A stretch of DNA of 64,000 bases from Nymphaea colorata. Taxonomy: Eukaryota > Streptophyta > Magnoliopsida > Nymphaeales > Nymphaeaceae. The position numbers and the translations under genes were made by a program. A model generated the notes under the pieces. The model did not search any database. It was not told the origin of the DNA and worked only from the letters and a program-made list of their open reading frames with translations. Where the stretch lies: positions 18,471,002 through 18,535,001 of the forward strand of contig NC_045148.1 of NCBI RefSeq assembly GCF_008831285.2, given 5' to 3'. Shown one piece after another: positions 46,752 to 58,800 of this stretch (position 1 is the first letter of the stretch; every line of letters starts with the position of its first letter).

Positions 46752-46846
46752 GGTTCTTCTTTCTCACACGATCATGTGCGTAGTGGTGGCCGGCTGATCG
46801 TGTGAGAAAGCCGTGCCATATGGTGATCGTGTGAGAAAGAAGAACC
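46752..46846. repeat. 23-bp perfect inverted repeat and related short repeats
   Basis: The 23 bases at 46752-46774 (start GGTTCTTCTTTCTCACACG) are the exact inverse of 46824-46846. The word GTGTGAGAAAG recurs several more times up to about 46870, and GTGCTGATCA recurs to 47020. Just downstream, a 27-base unit beginning GATCATGGGATCTCC is repeated twice (about 47023-47076). All lie in the presumed LTR of Copia 2. Confidence 0.88.
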
Positions 46847-47180
46847 ACCCACTATGCGTGTGAGAAAGAAGCGATGGCTGAACCACCCACTATGATGATC
46901 CACTATGCTGAGTGTGTGAGGAAGAAGTTTCTAGAAAGTGCTGATCATGCAGACGTGAGAAAAGAAGTGCTGATCAGTTCAAGAACCACCCAGCGAGAAG
47001 TGTTGTGAGAAAAAGGTGCTGATCATGGGATCTCCTTTATCATATAACGATCATGGGATCTCCTTTATCATATAACGTGTAACTGTAAAATCCCTGCTTG
47101 GTGTATCAAAGGACATGCACATAACAATGAAAAATCATGAAAAACGAGAAGTTTTCTTCCAATCTTCATTTTTCTCTTTA

Positions 47181-47192
47181 TGGTATCAGAGC
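47181..47192 (+). other. Primer binding site of Copia 2
   Basis: TGGTATCAGAGC is an exact initiator-Met primer site, 24 bases ahead of the gag ATG at 47216. It fixes strand and the 5' LTR end near 47178. Confidence 0.93.
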
Positions 47193-47215
47193 AATTGTAA
47201 AGAAAGGTCCCACCC

Positions 47216-48100
47216 ATGGCTTCTTCCATTGCTCACATCACCTCAAACCAGAAGTTTCCTTACCCATCTACATTGAATGTAGCTAATTTCGTTTCCATAA
47301 AGCTTTCTCAAACAAACTTCCTCCTATCGAAAACACAAGTACTTTGTCTTATTGAAAGTCAAACACTTGTGAGGGTTCATCAGTGGTAAAATCACTGCGC
47401 CAGATCAATTCATCATTACTGGTAGCAAGCAACAAATCAATCTAGACTACCTGCAATGGAAATGTCAGATCGACTCCTACATGGATAGATCAGAGCTACT
47501 TTCTTAGAGGATGTTCTAGGCTTGGTCGTTGGATTGGAAATAGCACAACAAGTGTGGATTACCAAGAAAGGGAATGTTGCTTGCTCTAAAAGTTGTAGAC
47601 GCATAAAAAGAAAAATATGAATATGGCAGATTACATCTGAATCTTCAAAACCACATGCGATGAACTTCAGGCGATTGGAAAACCGGTGAATCATCACACC
47701 AAGGTTTTCCTTCTTTTGAATGGATTGGGACCAGAATATGAATCCTTCTTCACATCCATGTTGAAGCCCCCAATTCCATCTTATAAGGAGGTCATCCTAC
47801 TGCTCCAATGTCAAGAAACAATGAAGCAGCTCAATGAACAAGAAGAAAACACTCAGCATCAATCTGTTTTCTACACTCAAAGATCTGGATTCAATAGCAA
47901 TCATAGAGGAAGAGGACAACCAACATTCTCTTCCCATGCAAGGGGGTTTTACCCGTACAACTGAGGACAACAAGAAAAACATGGGAACCTGAACCAAGCA
48001 TCATCAAACCAAATAGGTGCTCAACAAAAAGCTTTGGACAACAAAGGCAAAGCTACAACAAACAAAGAAAAAGGTATTACTTGTCAGATCTGTTCTAAAC
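47216..48100 (+). pseudogene. gag: Copia 2 gag (UBN2-type), broken
   Basis: A 57-codon frame (47216-47389) starts MASSIAHITSNQKFP and holds NVANFVSIKLSQTNFLLSK, the gag N-terminus, where Trp is usual for that last Ser. After frame changes, KKKNMNMADYI, a TGA in place of an Arg-type codon (about 47636) and IFKTTCDELQAIGKPV lead into the open part (47686-47964) with FLLLNGLGPEYESFFTSML. A zinc knuckle begins as GITCQICSK near 48078 but is cut before its His by a deletion into integrase. Confidence 0.85.
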
Positions 48101-48119
48101 TCAGTTGGCTTTTCCCTTT

Positions 48120-48790
48120 AAAAGAAATTTTGTGCACTTTTTTGAAAGATTCATTATATTTGTAAAGAATCAGTTTAGTAGAATGATCAAAACGTTTCAC
48201 TAAGATGGTGGAACGGAATTTGATAATTTCAGAATGAGGAAAATTTTTCAACATATGATGTCTTGTCCATACATGCGACAACAAAATGGACAGGTAGAGA
48301 GAAAACACAGGGTTGTTACAGAACTTGGGTTAGCTACGATGTTCTATGATGGTTTGCCCCCTAAATATTGGGTGGAGGCATCCAATACTGTAGTTTGGGT
48401 TCATAATAGAGTTCCTTCACCTAGGTTGAAAATGACCTCTGCATATGAAAATTTATTTAAAACTAAGCTTGACTATAGTTTTATGAGAACTTTTGGATGT
48501 TTATGTTTTCCATATCTAGGAGATTACGCCCAGTATAAACTCAATCCAAGATCATTGTCATGTGTTTTCTTGGGCTATAGTGCAATGCATAACGGTTACA
48601 GGTGCCTACATGTAAAAAACAGGGCATGTATATATTTCTAGGCACCGTATTTTTGATGAGAATAAATTCCCTTTTAAAAATATAGATGATGCGAGAACTC
48701 TAATTTCTGAAGTTGATAATGAAGCATTGTTTCCTAATGATGAAAAGGCAAGTAAAAACCACTTAATGGAGAGCAAAGACAAAACGTCCA
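48120..48790 (+). pseudogene. Copia 2 integrase, C-terminal half
   Basis: FVKNQFSRMIKTF, a TAA stop, then DGGTEFDNFRMRK (from 48204) carry the second catalytic Asp. QQNGQVERKHR supplies the third acidic residue. WVEASNTVVWVHNRVPS and FGCLCFPYLG follow, typical of the Copia integrase end. A one-base frame change in an A-run near 48615 separates this from TGHVYISRHRIFDE, the junction to RT. The zinc-binding N-terminus and first Asp are deleted. Confidence 0.88.
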
Positions 48791-48828
48791 CATAGAACAG
48801 CAAGTGATCTCACAACCAACTTCCTGGT

Positions 48829-49660
48829 ATAGATTTTGTGGAAACATTTTCGCCAGTTATTAAACCTACAACAATCAGAATTATCTTCATTGTTGCTCTC
48901 TCTAGAAAATGGAAGATACATGAAATTGAGATAAAAATGCATTCCTCCATGGCAACTTGGAAGAACCTGCGTATATGGATCAACCACCAGGATTCAAGGA
49001 CCCAGAAAAGCCATATATGGACTACATCAATCTACTAGGATGTGGTTTAATAAATTCAGTGATTTCCTATTGAACTATGGATTTTCTGTAGTCCAACAGA
49101 TTCCTCTGTGTTCGTACACAAAGGCGACCATGGAGTTATATGGTTTCTCTTGTATGTCAATGACATACTCATAACCGGCGACATCTAATAGATTTAAGAA
49201 ATTTATTTGAGACATCAGCCTGACCTTTGCTATGAAAGATTTAGGAAGCATCTATTATTTTCAGGGTATACAGGTACAACATAATGAAACAGGCATCTTT
49301 CTCAACCATGCAAGATATGCCAAGGAGATCCTCCAGTGTGCTAACATGCTAGATTGCAAGCCTAGCAACACTCCCATGGTAGAATCTCCCTACTGTAATC
49401 AACACACATCACATTTTCAGGATGCTACCCTTTTCAGGAGCTTGGTTGGTAGCTTACAATACTTAACATTCAAACATCCGGATTTGGTTTATAGTGTTAA
49501 TTTTGTGTCTCAGTTTATGCAGTCACCATTGCAATTTTATTTCCAGCTGGTCAAGAAAATCCGTAGGTATGTAAAGGCCACTATCAATCATGGTTTAAGA
49601 ATAAAACCTACAAAGTCTATGCTTCTACAGGGGACTCAGATGCTCATTGGGTAGGATGTC
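48829..49660 (+). pseudogene. Copia 2 reverse transcriptase, altered active site
   Basis: VETFSPVIKPTTIRIIFIVALS opens the RT; the start upstream of it is missing. Motif A reads IHEIEIK, with Glu where the catalytic Asp of the usual QLDI is expected; a frameshift follows, and NAFLHGNLEEP is in another frame. The catalytic YVDD box reads YVND (49153-49164). The C-terminal part (49232-49654) is open: MKDLGSIYYFQGIQV, ARYAKEILQ and SLVGSLQYLT. Two substituted catalytic Asp residues plus frameshifts make it inactive. Confidence 0.85.
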
Positions 49661-50109
49661 CAATCACTCGGCGTTCAGTAACAGGCTATAGCATATACCT
49701 AAGGCCTAATTGCATCTCTTGATCTGCTAAAAAGCAGCCCATCGTCGCACGATCAAGTTCAAAGCTAGAGTACCATGCACTAGCTGCAGCAGCTGCTGAA
49801 ATGACGTGGATCAGCTACATACTGAAAGATATTGGAGCTAGTATACACAAAACACCTGTTTTATTTTGCGATAATCTATCAGCCTTACACATGACCATAA
49901 ATTTGGTACAACATAGTCAGTCCAAACATATTGAATTGGACAATCATTATGTTCGAGAAAGAGTGGCTGCCAAGCTCCTTGAAACCCAATATGTTCCTTC
50001 AAAAGATCAGATCGCTGATATCTTGATGAAGCCATTGGGAAGAGCACGATTCTTTTATTTGAGAAACAAACTTGGCAAATCCCACTTAGTCAAGACCTAT
50101 TTTCTTTAA
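49630..50109 (+). pseudogene. Copia 2 RNase H, one stop
   Basis: GDSDAHWVGCPITRRSVTGY opens the domain, followed by CIS, a TGA at 49720-49722 where Trp is usual, AKKQPIVARSSSKLEYHALA, and LFCDNLSALHM with the catalytic Asp. The rest is an open 102-codon frame (49801-50109) ending after QIADILMKPLGRARF. RNase H would degrade the RNA strand during reverse transcription. Apart from the stop and Lys for Glu in SSxEAEY it is well preserved. Confidence 0.88.
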
Positions 50110-50498
50110 AAAAAATGAAAATAATTCAAAATTATGTGAAATTCGGATGAAAATATTCTGAAATTCAAAAAAATACAAATTTTGAGTTTTGTCTCCAAAA
50201 CTCTCTATAAATACCCCCACAATCCCTCCTCTTGAGCATGGCTAGCCCTTGGAGAAACTCTAATACATTCTGCTTTGAAGACTTAGAGTTTTTCCCTTAG
50301 CATTCTTTCTCTTTCCATTTTTCTTTTTTTCTCCAACTTGAAGCAAACTTTATCAAGCTACAACTCTCTTAGAGGCATCATCTTGGAGCTTCACTCAAAG
50401 AGGATTTAGGATCATCCAAGCACATTTTTTCAAAAGTCATTCTCATTAGAGGTATGTAGTCATCATCTCTCTCATTTCATTTCCTTGTTTCTTCCCTT

Positions 50499-51010
50499 CT
50501 TCATCTCCCCATGACCATCCAAGATTGCTTTGAAATCTTCATTTTGGAGTTAAAAAGCTATTCTTGAGTGCACTGGCAACATGAGAAGGTGAAGTAATAT
50601 TCCATTTCACGATTGAATCATTCTTTCTTTTCTTCAATGTAGCGTTGTTGTTATTTCCTTAATTTCTCTTTTCTTCATCTTCCCGTGGCCATATAAGATA
50701 GCCTTCAAATATCTATTTTAGAGTCAAGAGGCTACTCTTGAGTGCATCGAGAGCATTAGAAGATGATATGATTTTTCATTTTATGCTTGAAACATGTTAT
50801 TTCATTTTTTGAATATAGTCTTGCTTTGATTCTCCTATTTTTTCTCTTCCTCATCTCCCCATAGCCATTTGTCATACCTATCAACCTCTATTTTGGAGTC
50901 AAAAGCTATGCTCGAGTGCACCTTCGAACATTAGAGGATGAGATAATAATTCACGTTATGGTTGAATGATGCTCTTTCTCCTTTCTTAAGTATTGCTTTG
51001 ATATTATCCA
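50499..51010. repeat. Three degenerate tandem units of about 175 bp
   Basis: Units start at about 50499, 50673 and 50849 with CTTCATCTCCCCATGACCAT, CTTCATCTTCCCGTGGCCAT and CCTCATCTCCCCATAGCCAT. Each continues with a Thr-rich-looking CT stretch, a TTTTGGAGTCAAAAGCTA-like word, CTTGAGTGCA, then GAACATTAGA(A/G)GATGA. Similarity between units is moderate, so the array is old. Confidence 0.8.
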
Positions 51011-51660
51011 TGCATAGTTATTTGATTTTCCATTTATATGTGAATACACGGTGAGAATGAGAGTATGGTTTGGGACTCTTTATTCCATGTTAATTTTTGA
51101 GGTTGGGACTTGTCCAACGCGGGGAAAACTCTCACGAATATATAGATGTTAATATGTATTTACATGTCATTTTGCGTTAGTTTCCTTTTAATCATCCCAT
51201 TAGGAACTTTAATGAGCAACTTATCATGTGGTTTGAGTTTCTTCCATACCCAATGGTGAAAGAAACATATTTCCTTGCAACTAACGAAATGATTATGTTT
51301 GTATGTTCATATATAAAAATTTTTGAAATCTTGTTTTCCAAAATATTTTCAAAGGAACCTTTTCCGATTTGGCTTTGGAGACTTAGCTTAGGCTCTTGCA
51401 TGAGTCCAAGCTTCCCTCCGGCCTACTTCAAATTTGAAGTCGGTTATTATTTTTCCTTCCTTGATTTCTATCTCATGAAGACACACATGTATATACATGT
51501 TATATACATATATGCCCACATGATGATTCCTTTCATTTTCCTCTCTCTATGCTTCTATATTTTATTTTAATACCTTTATGAATGCATATATATATAAATG
51601 TGTTATTTTCTCTCTATAGAATCTTTTATTTCTCTTTTCAAGTCGAATGCCTTCATCTAC

Positions 51661-51694
51661 AAATTTCTTATATATATATATATATAAGAAATTT
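51661..51694. repeat. 34-bp perfect palindrome
   Basis: AAATTTCTTA, a run of TA units, then TAAGAAATTT: the two halves are exact inverses with no spacer. It could extrude as a cruciform. It may simply be an expanded TA microsatellite between inverted TTTCTT words. Confidence 0.9.
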
Positions 51695-52569
51695 ATCTAT
51701 TTCTTTTCCTTTATAATCTCTCATTCTATTCAAATCAATGTAATTTTTACCAACTTTTATATATGTGTATATGTGCTAGTATTTACACATGTATGTGCAT
51801 CTTTTCTATCTTCCTGTCTTTCTTTTAAAAGCCTATTTTCTTTTTCTACTTAAATTAAGACCTCATTGTCAAAAGCTTATACACATATATGCATACATAT
51901 AGAGATATGCATCTTGTCCTTCTTTTGAAATCTTCCATTTAATGATCATTGAAATCTCTTTCTCTATCTCTCTTTCTTCCTATGGGAGCATTTCATCTTC
52001 TCCATCCTTTCAAATATTTTTCTCCCATGGCTTAAGATCATTTTCATTTACTGACTTCACCAATACCAAAGCTCAAGTAATGACTCAATATTGGATTAAT
52101 GCTTGATGGTCTACAACCCCAACCCATTTTCAAAACTTTTCTTTCTTCATAAACATTTATATTAACTATAAAAACAAAAATCTTAGATGTATGTTGTGGT
52201 AGACATGTTTTTAGATGAATGTTGTGGTAGGAATGCTTTAATCATATAGGATCAATGCATTCATGCATTACACTCACTTAACAGCACTTGTGATCAAAGG
52301 CACCACCAAGAGGAGATGAATCTTAACTAGGTGGTAACCAAATTAGAGCAAAATCTCAAACCTACATAAAGTCTTAACAGAATACTAAAATGATTTCTAA
52401 AAAACGATCTTCAAATGATTTCAAACAACATTTGTAAAGATTTTCTCAAATAAAAATGTTCTACACTCTCAAGTGATTCTTCAAGAATCTTTTCAAAAGT
52501 CTGAAACATCAAACTTTCAACATTTTTCTCAAATACTACACCACATATAGAATGAAAAAGATGTTTAAG

Positions 52570-53125
52570 CTAAAATGAAATGCATCGATAATACACATAT
52601 CCCTTGCATTGATTGCCCCGGTAAAAGCACCGGGAATGGTTGATCCTCATGCCGATGGGCGAGTCCCTTTCTCTCTCATTTTCAAAATAAGATCTCATTT
52701 TTCTGGAGTACTCAAAATACCAAAAATTTTGGGGATGTGAACATAGTAGAAAATCACCCAGGCAGCTGTTTGATGTGAAATTTGGACTGATGGTCAACAA
52801 GATAAAGGGAAAGAGACACCCCAAACATCAGCCCCAACGGACCCTCCACGAAGAAATGTGCCCCATCTGAATTTGTTGAAAATCGCAGTCTCTGAACACC
52901 AGTGGCCTTCAAGATTATCCTTCTCCAGAAATTGGGGCTTTCCCCCAAATCGATCACAGAGATGAATAACAATACTCTGATTTTTGCTGAGCCTGCCACA
53001 ATGAAATAAATGTCGTTTTGCCGTCGACAGCTCTGATCAACAAAGCCTTTAGAAAACAACAAATGCTGTTAAGCAGTGGACGACATGGAATACTCCCTTT
53101 CAATAGTAACCTGGCTCTGATACCA
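52570..53125 (-). mobile_element. LTR-retrotransposon primer-site remnant with unknown internal DNA
   Basis: On the minus strand a perfect primer site TGGTATCAGAGC lies at 53125-53114. Downstream, a 102-codon frame (53062-52754) and a 73-codon frame (53175-52954) are open but match no gag that I recognise. Upstream (53126 to about 53440) is a possible LTR with an ATGCCGAACCAT word. A related primer-site-like CTTTGATACCAT lies at 53451-53462, suggesting a second, overlapping remnant. Confidence 0.45.
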
Positions 53126-53466
53126 TAAAGATTAGGGAGACGAATGAGAAAGCACATAATATAATGGTTCGGCATGTATGTCTACATCCACCAGAAGCAA
53201 GGGAGAGCTCGTATTATATATTTTCTCTATATTGTTGTTTCACTCTACAATCACTATTTAACGTGAGTGAATACAACAGTTACAAAGCAAGAAAACATGG
53301 AAAGAAAAATTAATGGCAATCCGTGGTGGGCAACTTTTAATATAGGTAACACTATCCAACTAATCATGGAAATACCATGAATAGCATTACCATAACGAGC
53401 CTCCTTCAGAACCGTTTCAACAGAAGCACACAGGAAATTCCTCTCTCTGGCTTTGATACCATGTAA

Positions 53467-53506
53467 AAGTAAAGAGAGAGAGAGGGAGAGAGAGAGAGAG
53501 AGAGAA
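53467..53506. repeat. (GA)n microsatellite
   Basis: Nearly pure GA run with one GGG interruption, directly next to a degenerate primer-site sequence. The long minus-strand frame over it is Leu/Ser low complexity. Confidence 0.95.
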
Positions 53507-53639
53507 AACAAACATGCACAAGATAGTGTGGTTCGGTCAAGCTTGACCTATGTCCATGGTAAGTATCTCTCTTTCCTTATTTCTTCACTCAAATACAAGA
53601 AATTTCAACATGACAATGGAAGGGATACAAGAGTCAAAC

Positions 53640-54062
53640 AGTATGTCAGCCATGTCTATCGACATCCAAATTTTTAGGATCTTCATTGATACTCAATTTA
53701 AATTCATTCCTTTTATAATTGATTCTAACATCTTTGGACATTGCTGGCATGATCTCTTTCCCTTTATCGTGATCAACATTAGATGTTCTTTTCTTCAATG
53801 AACATTCGATATCGCTCGGTAGAGAGTGTTCATAGTGGCTGTACATGATTGGAAACTCCTGCTCTAACAATGACAGCCACAATTATATTTTCTTTAATAG
53901 ACATTGCAGCATTAAACGGTTTTGTCATTTGGCATTCCCTGTTTCTGTCAGTTTGGCTTGAAAACAGCAGGATAACCATGAAGTTTGTGGCACTTATCCC
54001 TAGTATGACCAAGGCCTTGGCAATAAGTGCATTGCGGGTATCTTCGAAATCATCCCTTGGCG
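53640..54062 (-). pseudogene. Copia gag fragment with intact zinc knuckle
   Basis: On the minus strand YPQCTYCQGLGHTRDKCHKL (zinc-knuckle Cys, Cys, His, Cys codons between 54031 and 53990) is followed by HGYPAVFKP, the classic Copia CCHC box and HGYP tail. Downstream a 78-codon frame (53882-53646) may be the following linker. Upstream the element is cut at 54063 by the family A segment A2. No other Copia domain remains here. Confidence 0.75.
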
Positions 54063-56082
54063 AGCTTTTTTGTTTTTTTGTCCTGCTCATAACGTTATCT
54101 CATTATCTCATAAATATTTTTTTTTATTTCATAAACATTATCTCATACTTAGGTTTAACATTATCTCAAACATCCGCCCATTATCTCATTATCCCATTTT
54201 CTCAAAAGCATTATCTCATATTTATGTTTAGTCTTATCTGATACATCCATCTATTATCTCATTATCTTTCAAGTGTTTTATTATCTCATAAAGATCAACA
54301 CATACTTATGTTTAGTGTCACCTCATATATCCATTAACTCATATCTCATAAATGTTTTGTTTTCTCATAAACATTATCTCTTACTTATTTGTTATTTCAT
54401 ACCTATTTGTTATCTCATGCATATGCATATGCAATGTTTGGACATGAAATGAAATTTGCATATTTGTAGTATGGTCCACATCCAGCGTACACTCGTTGCA
54501 TACACAAAGCGGCAGACAAAGCTCTCTCTCATACTCTTGAATGTTGTACTTTTCACTATTAAATGTTTTTGTGTGCATATTTGTTCTTGAAATCATATAT
54601 TGAATATCTCAGTTTCATGTAGTTGTGAGACAAGACTTTCAAATTACTTAACATAAGCTGGAATAAGTCAATAGTATGCATTGTTTGGGAAACTTTCCCA
54701 AGTTCTCATCCCGAACTTCCCTTTTCAGGTGATTGCAAATAAAAGGGCTGGCAATGTGGCTGGAGCATTCCTGAGATGGCCTTGTTATGCCAAAACCGGT
54801 CAATAATCTACCAGAATTTTAAGGACTAGAATCAGGAGAATTTTATGCCTTTTATTCTAAGATTTGACTCGGTTGGCTTGTTCAGTGTATCTTCTAAATA
54901 ATAGTGGTTTGTTGTCAATATAGTTTGTAATGATGCTTAATAGTATACAAATTATGGATGTTCGAAAAATTATTTCCCTTTGCTATGTCTTCAACAAAAA
55001 ATTTGCCTTGAATAAAAAAAATTGGTCTCAAAAGTTTAGGTTCACACCATCTTTAATTTTTTTTTTCTAACAATATTGTGCATTAATTTATGTAATAATG
55101 TCTTTGAAATAAATATTACTTGGAACACTTGACACATGGTTCCACATGACTTTTTGCTTGCTTGATGTAAATTTTTTTATTTTTTCATGTTACGTGCCAT
55201 CCTTCTCATTGCAACTTTCGAAGTAGGATTGTGAAAAAATAAAAAATAAAACCAAGTACCATCCATAGCATTTGAAGATATGAAATGATCTTTAAATGCA
55301 GCAATCAAATCTAGACATACATACGCCTTGCATTACTGCTACAAGAACGTGATGTTCATATTGAACATGCATCTAAGAATGCAACGTTTTGCAAAAAAAT
55401 GGCTTTGACAAAATCAATAAAATTGAAGGATGAAATATGAGATGTTTTAAATGACAGTAGAAAACGACTGAGTTACCTGTAAAATGTGGATCTGTACGTG
55501 GGTAGGAAAGAAGGAAATCAATAAAGCTTACTAAGTGGGTCTTAAAATTTTGAACTCTCAGTGTGTTGGTTACTTATTTTGATGTTTACCGTATACATGT
55601 CATTTACTTGGACCATCTGATGTATGGAGTAGTTTGCGGTGAAATAATGCATGAATTAATTTAAGTTCTCCTTCCTAGACATTATGCGGGGTATTATGTT
55701 CCATCAAAAAAATTGACTCTACAATTGTGATTTGCAACCAGTTCAGATGCAGATGATTTATCTCCAATTTGGTTGAATGAATTGTGAAATTTTGAACAGT
55801 ATTATAAATTAAAAATCATATTTTTCTCAAAATGCAACATATTAAAACAGTGCATATATAACAAGTTCCAATTAGTGCCTTCACTTGGATCTGGTTGCAG
55901 CAACAGCTTGTTGGGGGTACGCCTCCTACCTTTATCATTTAGGGAGCAGGTTGCTTCCCCATGTTTTACAGTGAAAGAGAGTAATGCCCAAAGCGCCTCC
56001 ATTTCATGTGAATTTTATTCTTAACGCAGCTAATAAGCTGAGTTTATTTCTATTGAGACAAACACTTGTAAATTTTTTTCTT
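54063..56082. repeat. Segmental duplication family A, copy A2 (partial, longest interior)
   Basis: It matches 2273-3290 (A1) and 61420-62690 (A3). It keeps about 1.05 kb after the CCCTTTTCAGGT junction (54729 to about 55773), of which A3 keeps only the two ends (about 245 bp) and A1 nothing. The extra sequence is AT-rich and non-coding. The copy starts inside A, without the LINE, and ends near 56082. Confidence 0.88.
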
Positions 56083-57389
56083 CAAATCCGTGGGGCCTTT
56101 CTTTTCTTGCTGAGTGATTAGCTTGCATGGGGACACTGGAGAACAGATGAAAGAAAAATTACAGACAATTAGGAAAAGGGAGTCATTTATGGTGGCAAGC
56201 TTAACCCATGTGGCAAACTTAACCCATGGAAAGCAAAAAAAATAAAAGATGAAATAAAGAGAAGAGTGAAATCCATGTGGCAAACTTAACCCATGTGGCA
56301 AACTTAACCCAAGGAAAGGCCTTTTAAAAGTAGAAATCATATCAAATCTAAAAGTAAAATTTTGGATCACATATCTTATAAGGAAAGAAAAAAAAATTGT
56401 CAAAAGCTAAATGGGCTTACTGTACATTTTGTAAACTTCGACTCACACAAAATAAGAGTTGTACCACTCACTCTTTTATCACAAGTTGGAAGAATAGTTA
56501 GTGAGGACGTATTGTAGACTTATGCCATACTTAGGCTGAAACCTTGTAAGTTAATATTTGGTTACGTCTCTCTCATTTACCTCCTATATTGTGACTTCGT
56601 AGCATGGCTCTTTAAACCTATAATAGATATTAAAAGGAAAAGAAAAAGAGAATCAAGCAGGGTGTTGCAGTTGTGTAGCCTCCCCTGCTTTGCCTTACTT
56701 AAGAGGGAGAGAGTCTTTGTTCGGCTAAGGTTCAACTTGTGAATGGTGAAAGCCTTAGAATGAGGACAAATCGAGTGAGAAAAAGCCATGGGTTTGACCA
56801 GCAGAGTGCTGTTGGTGACCTCGCTAGTGGTTAGAGTCATAGTAGGATTCGCAAACAATAGATGGTCAGAGCATGGCCCCACTTTCTTAGTTCACCATTT
56901 AACCCTTAGAAAATTAGGAAAATTGTGCCAATAAGGGGTGTTACACCTTTATGAAATAATTTAGAACCCCTCCATACTTTTTACAAATGTTTTAAATAGG
57001 GCTGCAACCATGAAAGACCCCACTAATTTGTTGAACTTTTTAAATAACAGTTGTAGCTTTTTAAAACTTTTTAAGCAGCCTCAATTTTCTTAAAATAATT
57101 ACATAAGGGGGTTTCCGGCCCCATTTTATACAAAATTGGAAACAAAAATATTTTATGTTCAAAACCAAGGTTCTTAGGTTTGAAAATCTATTCCATTTTG
57201 TCTATTTATTTGAAATTTCAAATGTGGGTTTGTAATAGACTTTTCCATTTAAAATCGAGTTCATGAGGAATTATTTTTTGATGCCTCCTTGACTTTTGTT
57301 AACTGTTAAAGAAAGTTCGCAACCATGCTTTTGTATGTGAAGATTTTATATGTATTTGGTAGTATGTGTATAGCCAACAATGAATGGAT
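56083..57389. other. Unassigned stretch with a short minisatellite
   Basis: At 56191-56319 the word TGGCAAACTTAACCCATG is repeated four times in two pairs. A 101-codon minus-strand frame (56882-56577) has ordinary composition but no recognised domain and no copy in the window. The rest (56890-57380) is AT-rich. Confidence 0.5.
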
Positions 57390-57999
57390 TATTTGGCCTA
57401 GCCATGATATGGTCTGAGCTACTCAATTGGTAAAGGTGGCATGACTTCTAACTCAATTGGTCAAGGTTATCCTTTTGTCCTAGGTTAATCAGGTTGAGTA
57501 GGGGTCAGTGCTCATTATCTAAGTCATTTTATTGTTTTGCAATTGAGTCTATCTTCTATTTTTGAGCATGCCAATTGTTAGAAACACTTTCCAACTTCTT
57601 CACTTAAGGGCCAATTCCAATGTAACCCTTTCTTTGATAAAAAAATAAAGAGATAGTAATATAAAGGGACACACATAAAAGAGACAAAATTGGTTATCTC
57701 AAACAGCGCAAAAGGCTCCCTACTTACCTAGGTTTGGTACCCAAGGGATTTTCCATTAGATTATGTTCCTTACGGCATCCAAATGCAACGTGTCTAAGGG
57801 GTGTTGCTTCGAAGAAAGGAAAATCTCATGCTATGTGCATTCAACAAGGACAAACCATATCCCATTTTCCCATGTCTTTTCATGGTCGCATGAGGACAAG
57901 AATTGCTGATTGCATAATAAATGCCAATACCTCTAATAAGGCCAAGGGTATAGGCTTATGGATAAAGTCATCCAACAACACACCTCCTCCATATGCTAA

Positions 58000-58800
58000 A
58001 ACCATGAGGATCTGCCAATGACATTCATGATGTGCACCCATAATTTGCCAGTGATCTCCCAATTGATGTTAGCATCAGTGCCACAAAAGATGTTGTTTCT
58101 TAATTTCTTAAATATCCCCAAAGGTCATGGGTAGACTAAGACGCTAGACAAGCTAAGACCATTTTACAATAGAGATCTCTTCCACCATCAATGGGTTGCC
58201 TCTTGGACACTTCTTCATTTTGGGATGTTTACATCAAACTTATGCCCAAGTACCTTCACCATTTCTTTGCACATCAATAGTGGATAAAGACATGATCTTC
58301 TGTTTCAATTTGTCTATCATAGATCACACATTGGTTGGCTAAGGCATAGCCAACTCTTTGTGTTCTATCATAAGTCATTATATATACCTCCATAGCCAAA
58401 AAAGGGGCACATTTAGTTCTAGAAATGGCAACATTCTTTCACATTATAAGTTTACTTTTGTCTAATACCTTGTGAAGACAATTCACTTCATAGGTGCCTG
58501 GGTGGTCGATCGTTGCTACTTCTTGTCTCCCATGATCAAGATGTCCTTGTCATAAAGGAAACTAGTATGCTGAATGGCATATGAAATCCAATGTGAGTTC
58601 AATTTTGACTAGTCTCTTGTTTGTGAATACTGTTCATCTCATAAAGGGAGGCCTCTAGGATCAAGTTGTAAAAGAGAAAGATTTTATTATAAATAAGGTA
58701 TTCTACTATGCCCAATCCCAACTCTTTGACAATAAATGGGTGGTCTTGCTATTATCCACCATCCATTGAATCAGATGATTAATGTCATTCCAACCCCACA
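58000..58800 (-). pseudogene. LINE C-terminal zf-RVT domain
   Basis: On the minus strand RVGYALANQCVIYDRQIETE followed by DHVFIHY (58375-58280) fits the zf-RVT signature, in which C..C....E....HxxxxC is expected. The first Cys remains, the second is Tyr and the last Cys is Tyr. Neighbouring frames hold further C-terminal sequence (KKWLKYLG-like near 58250). This links the RT relic at 59260-60100 to its 3' half and shows that the LINE continued through the left edge of the duplicated block. Confidence 0.65.

Larger units (their letters stand above)
46740..50109 (+). mobile_element. Copia retrotransposon 2, decayed
   Basis: In order on the plus strand: LTR-like region (about 46740-47178), perfect primer site (47181-47192), gag (47216 to about 48100), integrase (about 48120-48640), RT (about 48829-49660) and RNase H (about 49630-50109). 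The order is that of Copia. A deletion joins the gag zinc knuckle to the middle of integrase near 48100, removing protease and the integrase N-terminus. No matching 3' LTR was found after 50109, and the left boundary of the 5' LTR is uncertain. Confidence 0.85.
50110..52569. other. AT-rich non-coding stretch after Copia 2
   Basis: A TATA-like CTCTATAAATACC lies at about 50203-50215, followed by a CT-rich leader-like segment, so part of this could be an unrelated LTR or promoter. A three-unit tandem repeat (50499-51010) and a palindrome (51661-51694) are listed separately. No protein domain was recognised. Confidence 0.5.

Noticed and set aside
53254-53511. Signal-peptide-like Leu/Ser N-terminus on the minus strand
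   Set aside because: It is a translated (GA)n microsatellite.
56577-56882. 101-codon minus-strand frame as a plastid-targeted protein
   Set aside because: A Ser/Thr-rich start alone is not evidence; no domain or homologous copy was recognised.
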